13,562 nt of DNA, taken from NCBI GenBank assembly GCA_012728465.1, contig JAAYFB010000192.1, forward strand, positions 1 to 13,562. The letters are read 5' to 3'. Below are positions 1 through 7,141 of the stretch, one piece after another (within the stretch, counting starts at the first letter, position 1; the number at the start of each line of letters is the position of its first letter). The position numbers were made by a program, and so were the translations under genes. The DNA comes from Proteiniphilum sp. Lineage in GTDB: Bacteria; Bacteroidota; Bacteroidia; Bacteroidales; Dysgonomonadaceae. Under the pieces are notes generated by a model, which saw nothing but the letters and a program-made list of their open reading frames with translations, had not been told where the DNA came from and ran no database searches.

Positions 1-13
1 AAAGAACTACTAA

Positions 14-568
14 ATGGCAACTAAACTGCGTTTACAAAGAAGAGGACGTAAAAATTACGCTTTTTACCAGATTATCGTTGCAGATAGCAGAGCTCCACGG
101 GATGGAAAGTACATTGAAAGGATAGGTTCATATAATCCGAACACAAATCCTGCTACAATCACTTTAGACTTCGACAGAGCTTTGTATTGGCTGCAAGTAG
201 GTGCTCAACCCACCGACACCGTTCGTAACATTTTATCAAACGAAGGTGTTTTACTAAAAAAACACCTCATAGGTGGTGTCGCAAAAGGTGCTTTTGATGA
301 AGCCGAAGCAGAAAAAAGATTTGATGCTTGGAAAAACAATAAGCAACTTGAGACCAGCAAGGTTATTAGCGAAACTGCTGAAGCAATTCGTGCAGAAGAA
401 AAGGCTCGACTAGAGGCTGAAAAGGAAGCAAACAAGAAAAAAGCTGAAGAATTAGCAAAGAAAAAAGCCGAAATAGAAGCAGCAAATAATCCTGTTGAGG
501 AGGAAGCTGAAGTCGCAACTGAAACCGAAGAAAATAAAGAAGCCGAAGAAGAAACTGCTGCTGAATAA
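14..568 (+). CDS. rpsP: 30S ribosomal protein S16 with long charged C-terminal tail
   Basis: Small-subunit ribosomal protein S16, which binds 16S rRNA during 30S assembly. The 184-residue product opens with the family signature ([20 protein letters not shown]) and carries the usual core to about residue 85, including [20 protein letters not shown] at 23-42. E. coli S16 has about 82 residues, so the rest is an extension. Residues 90-160 are rich in Ala, Glu and Lys and look helical or coiled-coil, and 161-184 is strongly acidic. Long tails of this kind are usual in Bacteroidetes S16. The ATG at 14 is the only sensible start because the conserved N-terminus begins there. The promoter lies outside the window. 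A strong terminator follows 34 bases after the stop, so the gene looks like the end of its transcript. Identity is certain; the tail's role is unknown. Confidence 0.98.
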   Translation: MATKLRLQRRGRKNYAFYQIIVADSRAPRDGKYIERIGSYNPNTNPATITLDFDRALYWLQVGAQPTDTVRNILSNEGVLLKKHLIGGVAKGAFDEAEAEKRFDAWKNNKQLETSKVISETAEAIRAEEKARLEAEKEANKKKAEELAKKKAEIEAANNPVEEEAEVATETEENKEAEEETAAE

Positions 569-601
569 GCATATCTTTCTCGCAATAATATTTAAAATGA
601 G

Positions 602-630
602 GGTGTGTCAAAAATGGCACACCTTTTTTT
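602..630 (+). terminator. Rho-independent terminator of rpsP
   Basis: A 9-bp stem (GGTGTGTCA with TGGCACACC, one G-U pair) closes an AAAA loop and is followed directly by seven T. It lies 34 bases after the rpsP stop and fits an intrinsic terminator. Confidence 0.9.
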
Positions 631-950
631 CGTTTTAAAGAATAGTTTTTAGTGGTAAATTGTCATAATTTTCAGTAGAGAAAGTATGAGGTATGGTTAA
701 TAAGGAATATTTTCTACAGCGAACATATTATCATTCTATAAATGTATGATTTTTATTGCAAGTGAGATATAGTCAGTGAAAAAACACACCAATAAGTATA
801 TTTTCTTGAAAGTAAATAAAGATACAGTCACAGACTAGTATATACAAATAATTACATACACATATTTAAAAATAAAATATCTGTCACACAATAAAACTAA
901 TATAGATAAAAAACACTTTGTGAGAACAGCATTTTATAGCAAATAAATAT

Positions 951-980
951 TTAAATATCACACAATCATGTTAAATATCA
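951..980 (+). repeat. Direct repeat pair TTAAATATCA, 20-bp period
   Basis: The 10-mer TTAAATATCA occurs at 951-960 and again at 971-980, so the copies start exactly 20 bases apart (about two helical turns). The spot is about 150 bases upstream of the kinase start and about 90 bases upstream of the predicted promoter box. OmpR-family regulators often bind direct repeats, so autoregulation by the adjacent regulator is possible. In DNA this AT-rich, chance is also possible. Confidence 0.35.
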
Positions 981-1053
981 TTTAAAATCAGGCTTTTTCG
1001 TGGTATTTTATAATTTTAAGGCGAGATGTTAAACAAAAGCGGAATTAATTTGT

Positions 1054-1061
1054 TAAATTTG
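1054..1061 (+). promoter_or_regulatory. Candidate -7 box of the rprXY promoter
   Basis: TAAATTTG matches the Bacteroidetes -7 consensus TAnnTTTG exactly. It would start transcription near 1068, giving a leader of about 60 bases before the kinase ATG. I see no convincing TTG at the -33 position, so the call rests on the -7 box and its placement. Confidence 0.45.
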
Positions 1062-1127
1062 AAGACTAAAGCGATCTTTAAAATTTTATTATTGTCATTT
1101 AAATACGAAAATAAGTAAGAAATAAGT

Positions 1128-2693
1128 ATGAAAAAATCAACTATTTGGCTACTTGCGGTAGTAATGTTTATAGCCTTTTTTTCGTTGCTTTTTCTTCAGG
1201 TCAGATATATGAAAACAAGTATGTCTGTCAGAACTGATCAATTCAATGAAATGGTTAAGCGAAGTCTCATTAACGTATCGAGAGATTTAGAACAAGATCA
1301 AACTCTTCGATTTCTGGAAGAAGATATGGCCGAATCGGAAAGCAGATACTCTAAATACTCACAGCAAGGTGGCACTTCGGGAGTTGTCTCAAAGCATTCG
1401 CAAACTATAATATCACATCAAGATGGTAGCGAAACAAGAATAGAGCAAATAACTCAAAACCAAAGCACCCTAAGTCAAATTGGAAAAAGCGGAGTATTCT
1501 TATCACCAAGAGGCAATGCAAACTCCAATTCGATTTCAAAAACATCATACGATTTACAACAATCATTGTCAAAACGATATTTGCACGAACAGGGATTGCT
1601 TAACGAGGTTATTCTAAAAATACTGTACAGAGCTAGCAACGAACCCATAGAGGATCGAATCAATTTCTATGACTTAGATAAGTATATACGTTCAGAGTTA
1701 CTTAACAATGCTTTGAATGTGCCATACAGCTTTCAAGTAATAGATTACAACAATCGAGTTGTGTATTCATCACCTGGATTTTCTAATAAAGATGAAAAGT
1801 CTATTTATACACAAATACTTTTCCCAAATGATTCGCCCTCAAAATTAAACAGGCTTAGAGTCTATTTTCCAACAAAAAGAGACTTTGTATTTAGTGAAAT
1901 TTCATTCTTTATGCCTTCTTTGATTTTCACACTAATTCTTTTAGTGACATTTATTTTCACGATAGCTAACTTATTCAGACAAAAAAGATTGTCAGAGATG
2001 AAAAATGACTTCATAAATAATATGACCCACGAGCTCAAAACTCCTGTATCAACTATTTCGTTAGCTGCTCAAATGCTACGAGATGTATCGGTTACAAAAT
2101 CACCTGATGTTTTCAAGCACGTTACAGGAGTAATAAACGATGAAACCAAACGGTTAGGTTTTCAGGTCGAGAAAGTATTACAGATGTCATTATTCGACAA
2201 ACAAAGAACCACACTTAAAGTGAAAGAAGTAGATGTAAACGATATAATTGTAAGTGTTGCAAACACTCATGTACTGAAGGTTGAAAAGTTTGATGGAAAG
2301 CTTGACATAGATTTAGAAGCGGACAATACTATAGTAAGCATTGATGAGATGCACTTTACAAACGTATTATTCAATCTATTAGATAATGCACTAAAATATA
2401 AAAGAGAAGATATTCCACCAGTACTGATGATTAGGACACGGAATGAAGGAAACAAAATCATCATTTCAGTAGAAGACAATGGAATAGGCATAAAGAAAGA
2501 AGATGTAAAGAAAATATTTGACAAGTTCTACAGAGTAACTACTGGAAACCTGCACGATGTTAAAGGTTTTGGATTAGGACTTGCATATGTAAAAAAAATC
2601 GTAACAGATTTAAATGGAACAATTCGAGCAGAAAGCGAATTGAATAAAGGAACAAAATTTATTATTAGTTTACCCACAATAACACAAAAATGA
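1128..2693 (+). CDS. rprX: Membrane sensor histidine kinase, RprX-like
   Basis: Inner-membrane sensor kinase that would phosphorylate the response regulator encoded one base downstream. The product has 521 residues. Transmembrane segment 1 is at about 6-24, a periplasmic sensor region spans 25-255, and transmembrane segment 2 is at about 259-283. The kinase core follows: H-box MTHELKTPVS with phospho-acceptor His301, N-box LFNLLDNALKY (Asn416, Asn420), G1 box VEDNGIGI (449-455), F box around Phe464 and G2 box GFGLGL (480-485). All catalytic motifs look intact. Residues about 70-140 of the sensor are a polar Ser/Gln/Asn-rich stretch. Size, gene order and pairing fit RprX of Bacteroides fragilis. 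The kinase family is certain; the name rprX rests on recall and context. The signal sensed cannot be read from the sequence. Confidence 0.93.
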   Translation: MKKSTIWLLAVVMFIAFFSLLFLQVRYMKTSMSVRTDQFNEMVKRSLINVSRDLEQDQTLRFLEEDMAESESRYSKYSQQGGTSGVVSKHSQTIISHQDGSETRIEQITQNQSTLSQIGKSGVFLSPRGNANSNSISKTSYDLQQSLSKRYLHEQGLLNEVILKILYRASNEPIEDRINFYDLDKYIRSELLNNALNVPYSFQVIDYNNRVVYSSPGFSNKDEKSIYTQILFPNDSPSKLNRLRVYFPTKRDFVFSEISFFMPSLIFTLILLVTFIFTIANLFRQKRLSEMKNDFINNMTHELKTPVSTISLAAQMLRDVSVTKSPDVFKHVTGVINDETKRLGFQVEKVLQMSLFDKQRTTLKVKEVDVNDIIVSVANTHVLKVEKFDGKLDIDLEADNTIVSIDEMHFTNVLFNLLDNALKYKREDIPPVLMIRTRNEGNKIIISVEDNGIGIKKEDVKKIFDKFYRVTTGNLHDVKGFGLGLAYVKKIVTDLNGTIRAESELNKGTKFIISLPTITQK

Positions 2694-2694
2694 T

Positions 2695-3408
2695 ATGGAA
2701 GAAAAATTAAGACTATTTTTATGTGAAGACGATGAGAATCTAGGTATGTTGCTTAGAGAGTATCTACAAGCAAAAGGTTTCGAAACGGACCTATTTCCTG
2801 ATGGAGAGGCTGGATTCAAAGGATTCGTAAAAACAAAGTATGACTTGTGCATTGTTGACGTAATGATGCCAAAAAAAGATGGTGTAACTCTTGTAAAAGA
2901 GATAAGAAGCGTAAACACAGAAGTACCAGTTATTTTCTTAACTGCAAAAAACATGAAGGATGACATCCTTGAAGGTTTCAAAGCAGGTGCTGATGACTAT
3001 ATCACAAAACCATTTAGCATGGAGGAGTTGGTATTTCGTATCGAAGCAATTATACGCCGTGTGAAAGGCAAAAAAGCAAAAGAGCAACAACTTTACAAAT
3101 TTGGCAATATGACTTTTGATACACAAAAGCAAATATTAAAAATTGGTGATGTAGAAACTAAACTAACCACCAAAGAGTCTGAATTGCTTTCTCTTTTGAG
3201 TGCTCACGCTAATGACATTCTAGAACGCAATCATGCTCTAAAACAAATTTGGGAAGAAGACACTTACTTTAATGCACGTAGCATGGATGTATATATTACA
3301 AAACTACGTAAGCTATTAAAGCCCGAACCAAATATCGAAATTATCAATATTCACGGTAAAGGATATAAACTAATTGTACCTACTGAAATTGAAAATGAAA
3401 ACGAGTAG
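2695..3408 (+). CDS. rprY: OmpR/PhoB-family response regulator, RprY-like
   Basis: DNA-binding response regulator, the partner of the kinase ending one base upstream; the two are almost certainly co-transcribed and translationally coupled. The 237-residue protein has a receiver domain at about 5-118 with the acidic pocket Glu11-Asp12-Asp13, phospho-acceptor Asp55 (VDVMMP), switch Thr83 and Lys105 in TKPF. A winged-helix effector domain at about 133-228 follows, with the recognition helix around RSMDVYITKLRKLL (195-208) and the wing at IINIHGKGYKL. The length is normal for the family. It would act as a transcription factor, possibly also on its own promoter. A strong terminator follows 24 bases after the stop. 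The name rprY is inferred from pairing and length. Confidence 0.94.
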   Translation: MEEKLRLFLCEDDENLGMLLREYLQAKGFETDLFPDGEAGFKGFVKTKYDLCIVDVMMPKKDGVTLVKEIRSVNTEVPVIFLTAKNMKDDILEGFKAGADDYITKPFSMEELVFRIEAIIRRVKGKKAKEQQLYKFGNMTFDTQKQILKIGDVETKLTTKESELLSLLSAHANDILERNHALKQIWEEDTYFNARSMDVYITKLRKLLKPEPNIEIINIHGKGYKLIVPTEIENENE

Positions 3409-3432
3409 TAATATACTTTGTTGACTTATATG

Positions 3433-3465
3433 AAAGGCCAACCCACTATGGGCTGGCCTTTTTTT
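3433..3465 (+). terminator. Rho-independent terminator of the two-component operon
   Basis: The stem AAAGGCCAACCC with GGGCTGGCCTTT contains one A-C mismatch and a 5-base loop (ACTAT). A run of seven T (3459-3465) starts in the base of the 3' arm. It separates this operon from yicC. Confidence 0.9.
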
Positions 3466-3539
3466 GTATAGATAAATAATATCTATGCTCATTTAAAAAC
3501 CAATAAAATGATGTAGCATACAAAACCAATGATTTTGGC

Positions 3540-3547
3540 TACCTTTG
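3540..3547 (+). promoter_or_regulatory. Candidate -7 box for the yicC-gmk operon
   Basis: TACCTTTG matches TAnnTTTG and lies 16 bases before the yicC ATG, between an upstream terminator and the gene. The leader would be only about 10 bases. No clear TTG is seen at -33. Confidence 0.4.
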
Positions 3548-3563
3548 TAAAAAAATAATTTAT

Positions 3564-4436
3564 ATGATCCATTCAATGACTGGCTACGGAAAATCCGTAG
3601 TGGAACTGCCCAACAGAAAAATAACCATAGAAATTAAATCTCTTAACAGTAAACAGTTTGATCTATTTACTAGAATACCACTAATTTATAGAGATAAAGA
3701 GATTGCTATAAGAGGTCAGCTTGCAAAAAAACTAGAAAGAGGAAAGGTTGATTTATCATTTAATTTAGAGCACATTGCAAAAGATGTTTCGTCCAAAATT
3801 GATTACTCTGTAGTAAAACAGTATTATAAAGAGCTAACCACAATGGCAGGCGACTTAAATATAATACCACCTAACGACTGGTTGACAACAATCTTGCGAC
3901 TACCTGAAGTAATGAAACAAGAGGTCGAAGAGATTGACGAAGATGAATGGCTTAAAATTGAAAATGCGATAAATTCAGCAACAGAGGAGCTAATAAACTT
4001 CAGAATTCAAGAAGGTGAGATGATTAAAAATATTCTTACAGAGAAGATTGAGAATATACGCACACTTCTGCTAAGTATCGATCCTTTTGAGAATGAAAGA
4101 GTAGAAAAGATTAAATCTAGAATTTATGATAATCTATCTCAACTTGAAAATGTAGAGTATGATAATAATCGCTTCGAACAAGAAATGATATTCTACATGG
4201 AGCGACTGGATGTGAACGAAGAAAAATCAAGATTGACAAATCACCTAGATTACTTCATAAAAACAATGAATGAGGATAAAGCACAAGGAAAGAAACTGGG
4301 CTTCATTACTCAAGAAATTGGAAGAGAAATTAATACACTTGGCTCCAAATCAAACCATTTTGAGATGCAAAAAATAGTTGTTCAAATGAAAGACGAGCTA
4401 GAGCAAATAAAAGAACAAATACTTAATGCGTTGTAA
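3564..4436 (+). CDS. yicC: YicC family endoribonuclease
   Basis: YicC/YloC family protein; the E. coli member is reported to be an endoribonuclease that takes part in small-RNA decay. The 290-residue product begins with the family hallmark (MIHSMTGYGKS) and ends with the equally typical block GKKLGFITQEIGREINTLGS (243-262), followed by KSNHFEMQKIVVQMK. Glu-rich helical segments fill the middle. The length agrees with the family's usual 290 or so residues. The ATG at 3564 is fixed by the conserved N-terminus. gmk follows after 21 bases on the same strand. yicC-gmk adjacency is seen in many bacteria and supports both calls. Nothing in it looks broken. Confidence 0.95.
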   Translation: MIHSMTGYGKSVVELPNRKITIEIKSLNSKQFDLFTRIPLIYRDKEIAIRGQLAKKLERGKVDLSFNLEHIAKDVSSKIDYSVVKQYYKELTTMAGDLNIIPPNDWLTTILRLPEVMKQEVEEIDEDEWLKIENAINSATEELINFRIQEGEMIKNILTEKIENIRTLLLSIDPFENERVEKIKSRIYDNLSQLENVEYDNNRFEQEMIFYMERLDVNEEKSRLTNHLDYFIKTMNEDKAQGKKLGFITQEIGREINTLGSKSNHFEMQKIVVQMKDELEQIKEQILNAL

Positions 4437-4457
4437 ATAAAAAAATGATACTTCATT

Positions 4458-5021
4458 ATGAGTAAATTAATTATATTTTCAGCTCCTTCGGGCACAGGCA
4501 AATCAACGATTGTTAGATATTTAATCGAGTTAGATTTAAATCTTCAGTTTTCTATTTCTGCCACTAGCAGAGAACCACGTGGCGAGGAAAGAGATGGAAA
4601 AGAATATTTTTTTATCTCTAGCGATGAATTCAAAAATAAAATTGCTAACAATGAATTTCTTGAATATGAAGAAGTTTACAAAGATAGATTTTATGGAACT
4701 CTGAAAAGCAATGTTGACTCTATATTGGCTGAAGGAAAGAACGTGGTATTTGACATAGACTGCGTAGGTGGGCTTAATGTAAAGAAGATATATGGAGATA
4801 GAGCACTAGCCATATTCATTATGCCCCCTTCAATTGAAGCTCTTCGAGAAAGACTGGAAAAACGTGGGACTGATACTCCTCAGGTTATAGAAAGCAGATT
4901 GGCTAAAGCCGAGTACGAAATTAGCTTCTCCCCTCAATTTGACATAATAATTGAAAATGATGATTTTGATAAGGCAAAGGAGGAAACCTACGATGCTATC
5001 AAAAAGTTTATAAATTCATAG
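4458..5021 (+). CDS. gmk: Guanylate kinase
   Basis: Cytoplasmic enzyme that phosphorylates GMP (and dGMP) to GDP with ATP in purine nucleotide metabolism. The 187-residue protein has the P-loop APSGTGKST at 9-17. The GMP-binding region follows: SATSREPRGEERDGKEYFF (34-52), EYEEVYKDRFYGT (69-81) and Asp99-Asp101 in the FDID segment. A lid region (about 125-150) includes ERLEKRGTD. Length and motif order match bacterial Gmk with no missing key residue seen. It sits in a tight same-strand run, 21 bases after yicC and 24 bases before the secreted hydrolase. In several Bacteroidetes nadD follows gmk, as I recall, but it does not here. Confidence 0.97.
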   Translation: MSKLIIFSAPSGTGKSTIVRYLIELDLNLQFSISATSREPRGEERDGKEYFFISSDEFKNKIANNEFLEYEEVYKDRFYGTLKSNVDSILAEGKNVVFDIDCVGGLNVKKIYGDRALAIFIMPPSIEALRERLEKRGTDTPQVIESRLAKAEYEISFSPQFDIIIENDDFDKAKEETYDAIKKFINS

Positions 5022-5045
5022 TACTATCTAATAAATATCACTCCT

Positions 5046-5969
5046 ATGAGGTATATTAAATTTATATTAGTATCACTGTTGCTAAATTTATATTCCGTTA
5101 CGTTTGCGTCAACAGTTGAAAAGAACACCATACTATATTCATTAAAAGATAGTACAGAGTTGTTCTTTGATATATACTCGCACGGAAACAATACATTTGA
5201 AACTCAACCTTGCATAATCTTTGTATTTGGTGGAGGATTTAAAGAGGGAACACGTGATGACTCACTATATACTAATTACTTTCACTATTTTGCTCAAAAA
5301 GGCTTCAAAGTAGTTTCAATAGACTATAGGTTAGGCATGAAAAACCAAAAAGCACCGAGCTTATTTAATAACAAGCCTATACAACAAGCAATCTCTCTAG
5401 CTGTTTCGGACTTATATTCCGCCACAAAGTTTATCATTGATAATTCAGAGGAATTAAATATAGATACAAATAAGATAATAATTAGCGGATCGAGTGCTGG
5501 TGCCATAACAGTGCTACAAGCAGACTACGAAAAGAGAAACAATATGCCATCAGCAAATCTGTTAAGTAAAGATTTTCAATACGCAGGGGTGTTATCCTTT
5601 GCAGGATCTATATTTAGCACACAAGGAACCCCCAAATATAAAGTAGCACCAGCTCCCACACTATTTTTTCACGGAAGTGCTGACAAACTAGTTCCTTACA
5701 ATAAGATAAGATTTTTCAGTAAAGGTATGTTTGGCTCTAAGCCTCTAGCAAAGCAATTTAAAAAGAATAAATACCCATACGCCTTCTACACGATGAAAGA
5801 TATAGGCCACGAAGTATCGGAATACCCAATGAATGATTTCTTGATAGAAATAGACAACTTTATTCAAAGATTTATTATTGAGAAAAATCAATGGCTCCTA
5901 GATACTACATTAAAGGACATGGACAGATATTCAAACAAATCAGATACTCCAAAAAGCTATTTCGATTAG
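5046..5969 (+). CDS. Secreted alpha/beta hydrolase (esterase/lipase-like)
   Basis: Predicted exported serine hydrolase of 307 residues. A Sec signal peptide spans about 1-21 (MRYIKFILVSLLLNLYSVTF), with likely signal peptidase I cleavage after Ala21. No lipobox Cys is seen, so it is probably periplasmic. The mature part shows the alpha/beta-hydrolase order. An oxyanion-hole segment FGGGF (61-65) has Phe in place of the usual His of HGGG. The nucleophile elbow GSSAG (148-152) has Ser150, and the acid is probably Asp213 in HGSADKLVPY. The base is His255 in DIGHE. It resembles carboxylesterase or feruloyl-esterase-like families, but the substrate cannot be read from the sequence. It starts 24 bases after gmk and ends 47 bases before the transporter, so it probably shares the gmk transcript. 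The C-terminal 25 residues are polar and look like a tail. Confidence 0.85.
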   Translation: MRYIKFILVSLLLNLYSVTFASTVEKNTILYSLKDSTELFFDIYSHGNNTFETQPCIIFVFGGGFKEGTRDDSLYTNYFHYFAQKGFKVVSIDYRLGMKNQKAPSLFNNKPIQQAISLAVSDLYSATKFIIDNSEELNIDTNKIIISGSSAGAITVLQADYEKRNNMPSANLLSKDFQYAGVLSFAGSIFSTQGTPKYKVAPAPTLFFHGSADKLVPYNKIRFFSKGMFGSKPLAKQFKKNKYPYAFYTMKDIGHEVSEYPMNDFLIEIDNFIQRFIIEKNQWLLDTTLKDMDRYSNKSDTPKSYFD

Positions 5970-6016
5970 TACAAACACCTAAAGAAAATTATCGTAATAG
6001 CAACAAACAATTTGCA

Positions 6017-6910
6017 ATGCAAAAAATAATAGAAAAATATCTACTGCCCATATCAATGGCTATAGGCATATTGTTTCACAAATATATAGCACTACTTTCG
6101 CCTGCAACGCCATACCTTTTATTAGTAATGCTATTCATCACCTACAGCCGACTATCTCTTGGGGAGATCAGATTCAACAAACTTCATTACTGGCTATTGG
6201 CCGTTCAATACTTAGGAAGTATAATAATATATCTATTATTGCGAAATGTAAATGAAACACTAGCACAGGCCACTATGATATGTGTATTAGCACCAACTGC
6301 TACATCTGCTCCAGTAGTGGTAGGATTGCTAGGTGGCAACATTGCCTCTGCTACTGCCTTCACACTGCTTAGCAATCTGTTGCTTGCCATTTTGGCACCA
6401 CTATATCTTACGTTGATAGGAAACGCCAATACTGATATTCCATTTATTACATCATTCATATTTATTTTAAAAAAAGTAGTACCAATACTTATTGTACCTT
6501 TTCTATTAGCAGTATTTCTACAAAAGGCATCTCCAAAGCTACACAGCAAAGTTAAATCGATGCAGATAGTATCATTCTATGTTTGGGCAGTGGCACTAAC
6601 TATAGTTTTGGGTAACGTTACTAGCTTAGTAATTAATAAATCAAGTAATAACTACTCCATAGAAATAGCCATTGGTTTAGCATCATTAATAATATGTGTT
6701 TTACAATTTATTTCGGGACGTGCCATAGGTAAAAGATTCGGTCAAACCATTGCTGGTGGTCAAGGTATGGGACAAAAAAACACTATCCTAGCCATATGGT
6801 TAACTCAAACATACCTTAATCCGATTGCATCATTAGGTCCTGGACTATACGTAGCTTGGCAAAACATCGTAAACTCATATCAAATATGGAAGAAAAAACA
6901 ATCTGAATAA
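6017..6910 (+). CDS. BASS/SBF-family transporter (bile acid:sodium symporter-like)
   Basis: Inner-membrane transporter of about 297 residues with around ten hydrophobic helices. Two blocks are typical of the bile acid:sodium symporter fold. One is LAPTATSAPVVVGLLGGNIA, followed by a helix with SNLLLAILAPL. The other is a C-terminal block GQGMGQKNTILAIWLTQT, followed by LYVAWQNIVNSYQIW. The reading frame is open from an ATG at 5891, but those 42 extra residues are charged, unlike the family, and overlap the hydrolase gene by 79 bases. The ATG at 6017 begins with MQKIIEKYLLPISMAIGI and leads straight into helix 1, so I chose it. The substrate is unknown: family members move bile acids, pantoate, pyruvate or other organic anions. 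No obvious terminator follows. Confidence 0.85.
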   Translation: MQKIIEKYLLPISMAIGILFHKYIALLSPATPYLLLVMLFITYSRLSLGEIRFNKLHYWLLAVQYLGSIIIYLLLRNVNETLAQATMICVLAPTATSAPVVVGLLGGNIASATAFTLLSNLLLAILAPLYLTLIGNANTDIPFITSFIFILKKVVPILIVPFLLAVFLQKASPKLHSKVKSMQIVSFYVWAVALTIVLGNVTSLVINKSSNNYSIEIAIGLASLIICVLQFISGRAIGKRFGQTIAGGQGMGQKNTILAIWLTQTYLNPIASLGPGLYVAWQNIVNSYQIWKKKQSE

Positions 6911-6983
6911 GCTTTTAGCATTTCAATAATACTTCACAACCCATTTCGCTATCATCATTACTACCTGATAACACAAGCCCATC

Positions 6984-6999
6984 TATGTTGTACAACATA
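6984..6999. promoter_or_regulatory. 16-bp perfect palindrome, candidate operator
   Basis: TATGTTGTACAACATA equals its own reverse complement. It lies between the transporter stop and the EF-G2-like gene, with its centre about 80 bases upstream of the start site predicted from the promoter boxes below. It has no T-run after it, so it is not a terminator. Perfect symmetry over 16 bases suits a dimeric regulator, but the protein is unknown. Confidence 0.45.
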
Positions 7000-7036
7000 A
7001 AAGACAGTCAATACTTTTTCACTATTATTTATTAAC

Positions 7037-7065
7037 TTGCATCGCAAATAATTAGTATATCTATG
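7037..7065 (+). promoter_or_regulatory. Candidate promoter of the EF-G2-like gene
   Basis: TTG at 7037-7039 is followed after 18 bases by TATCTATG (7058-7065), one mismatch from TAnnTTTG. This spacing fits Bacteroidetes sigma-A promoters. Transcription would start near 7072, leaving a leader of about 70 bases. Confidence 0.4.
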
Positions 7066-7092
7066 TATAAATAACCATACAAGCATAGATAT
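7057..7092 (+). repeat. 9-bp inverted repeat over the promoter and leader
   Basis: ATATCTATG (7057-7065) and CATAGATAT (7084-7092) are exact inverted copies with 18 bases between them. The left arm coincides with the predicted -7 box. It could be an operator half-site pair, or chance in AT-rich DNA. An RNA hairpin is less likely if transcription starts near 7072. Confidence 0.4.
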
Positions 7093-7141
7093 TTTAATAA
7101 TTGAAACTTATAAATTTACATACTTAAAAATTTTATCAATC

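Larger units (their letters stand above)
631..1127. other. AT-rich intergenic region upstream of the two-component operon
   Basis: About 500 bases between the rpsP terminator and the histidine kinase start. I see no credible reading frame and no tRNA or rRNA. It holds an exact 10-base direct repeat (TTAAATATCA at 951-960 and 971-980) and a TAnnTTTG box at 1054-1061. The length is generous for a simple promoter, so the region probably contains regulatory sites for the downstream operon. A small RNA cannot be excluded by eye. Confidence 0.6.

Noticed and set aside
205..585. Antisense open frame of 126 codons over rpsP
   Set aside because: Its Ser/Ala/Phe-rich product is the mirror of the Glu/Lys/Ala-rich S16 tail; it has no family features and rpsP is certain.
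5891..6016. N-terminal extension of the transporter frame to an ATG at 5891
   Set aside because: The 42 extra residues are charged, overlap the hydrolase gene and precede the normal family start at 6017.
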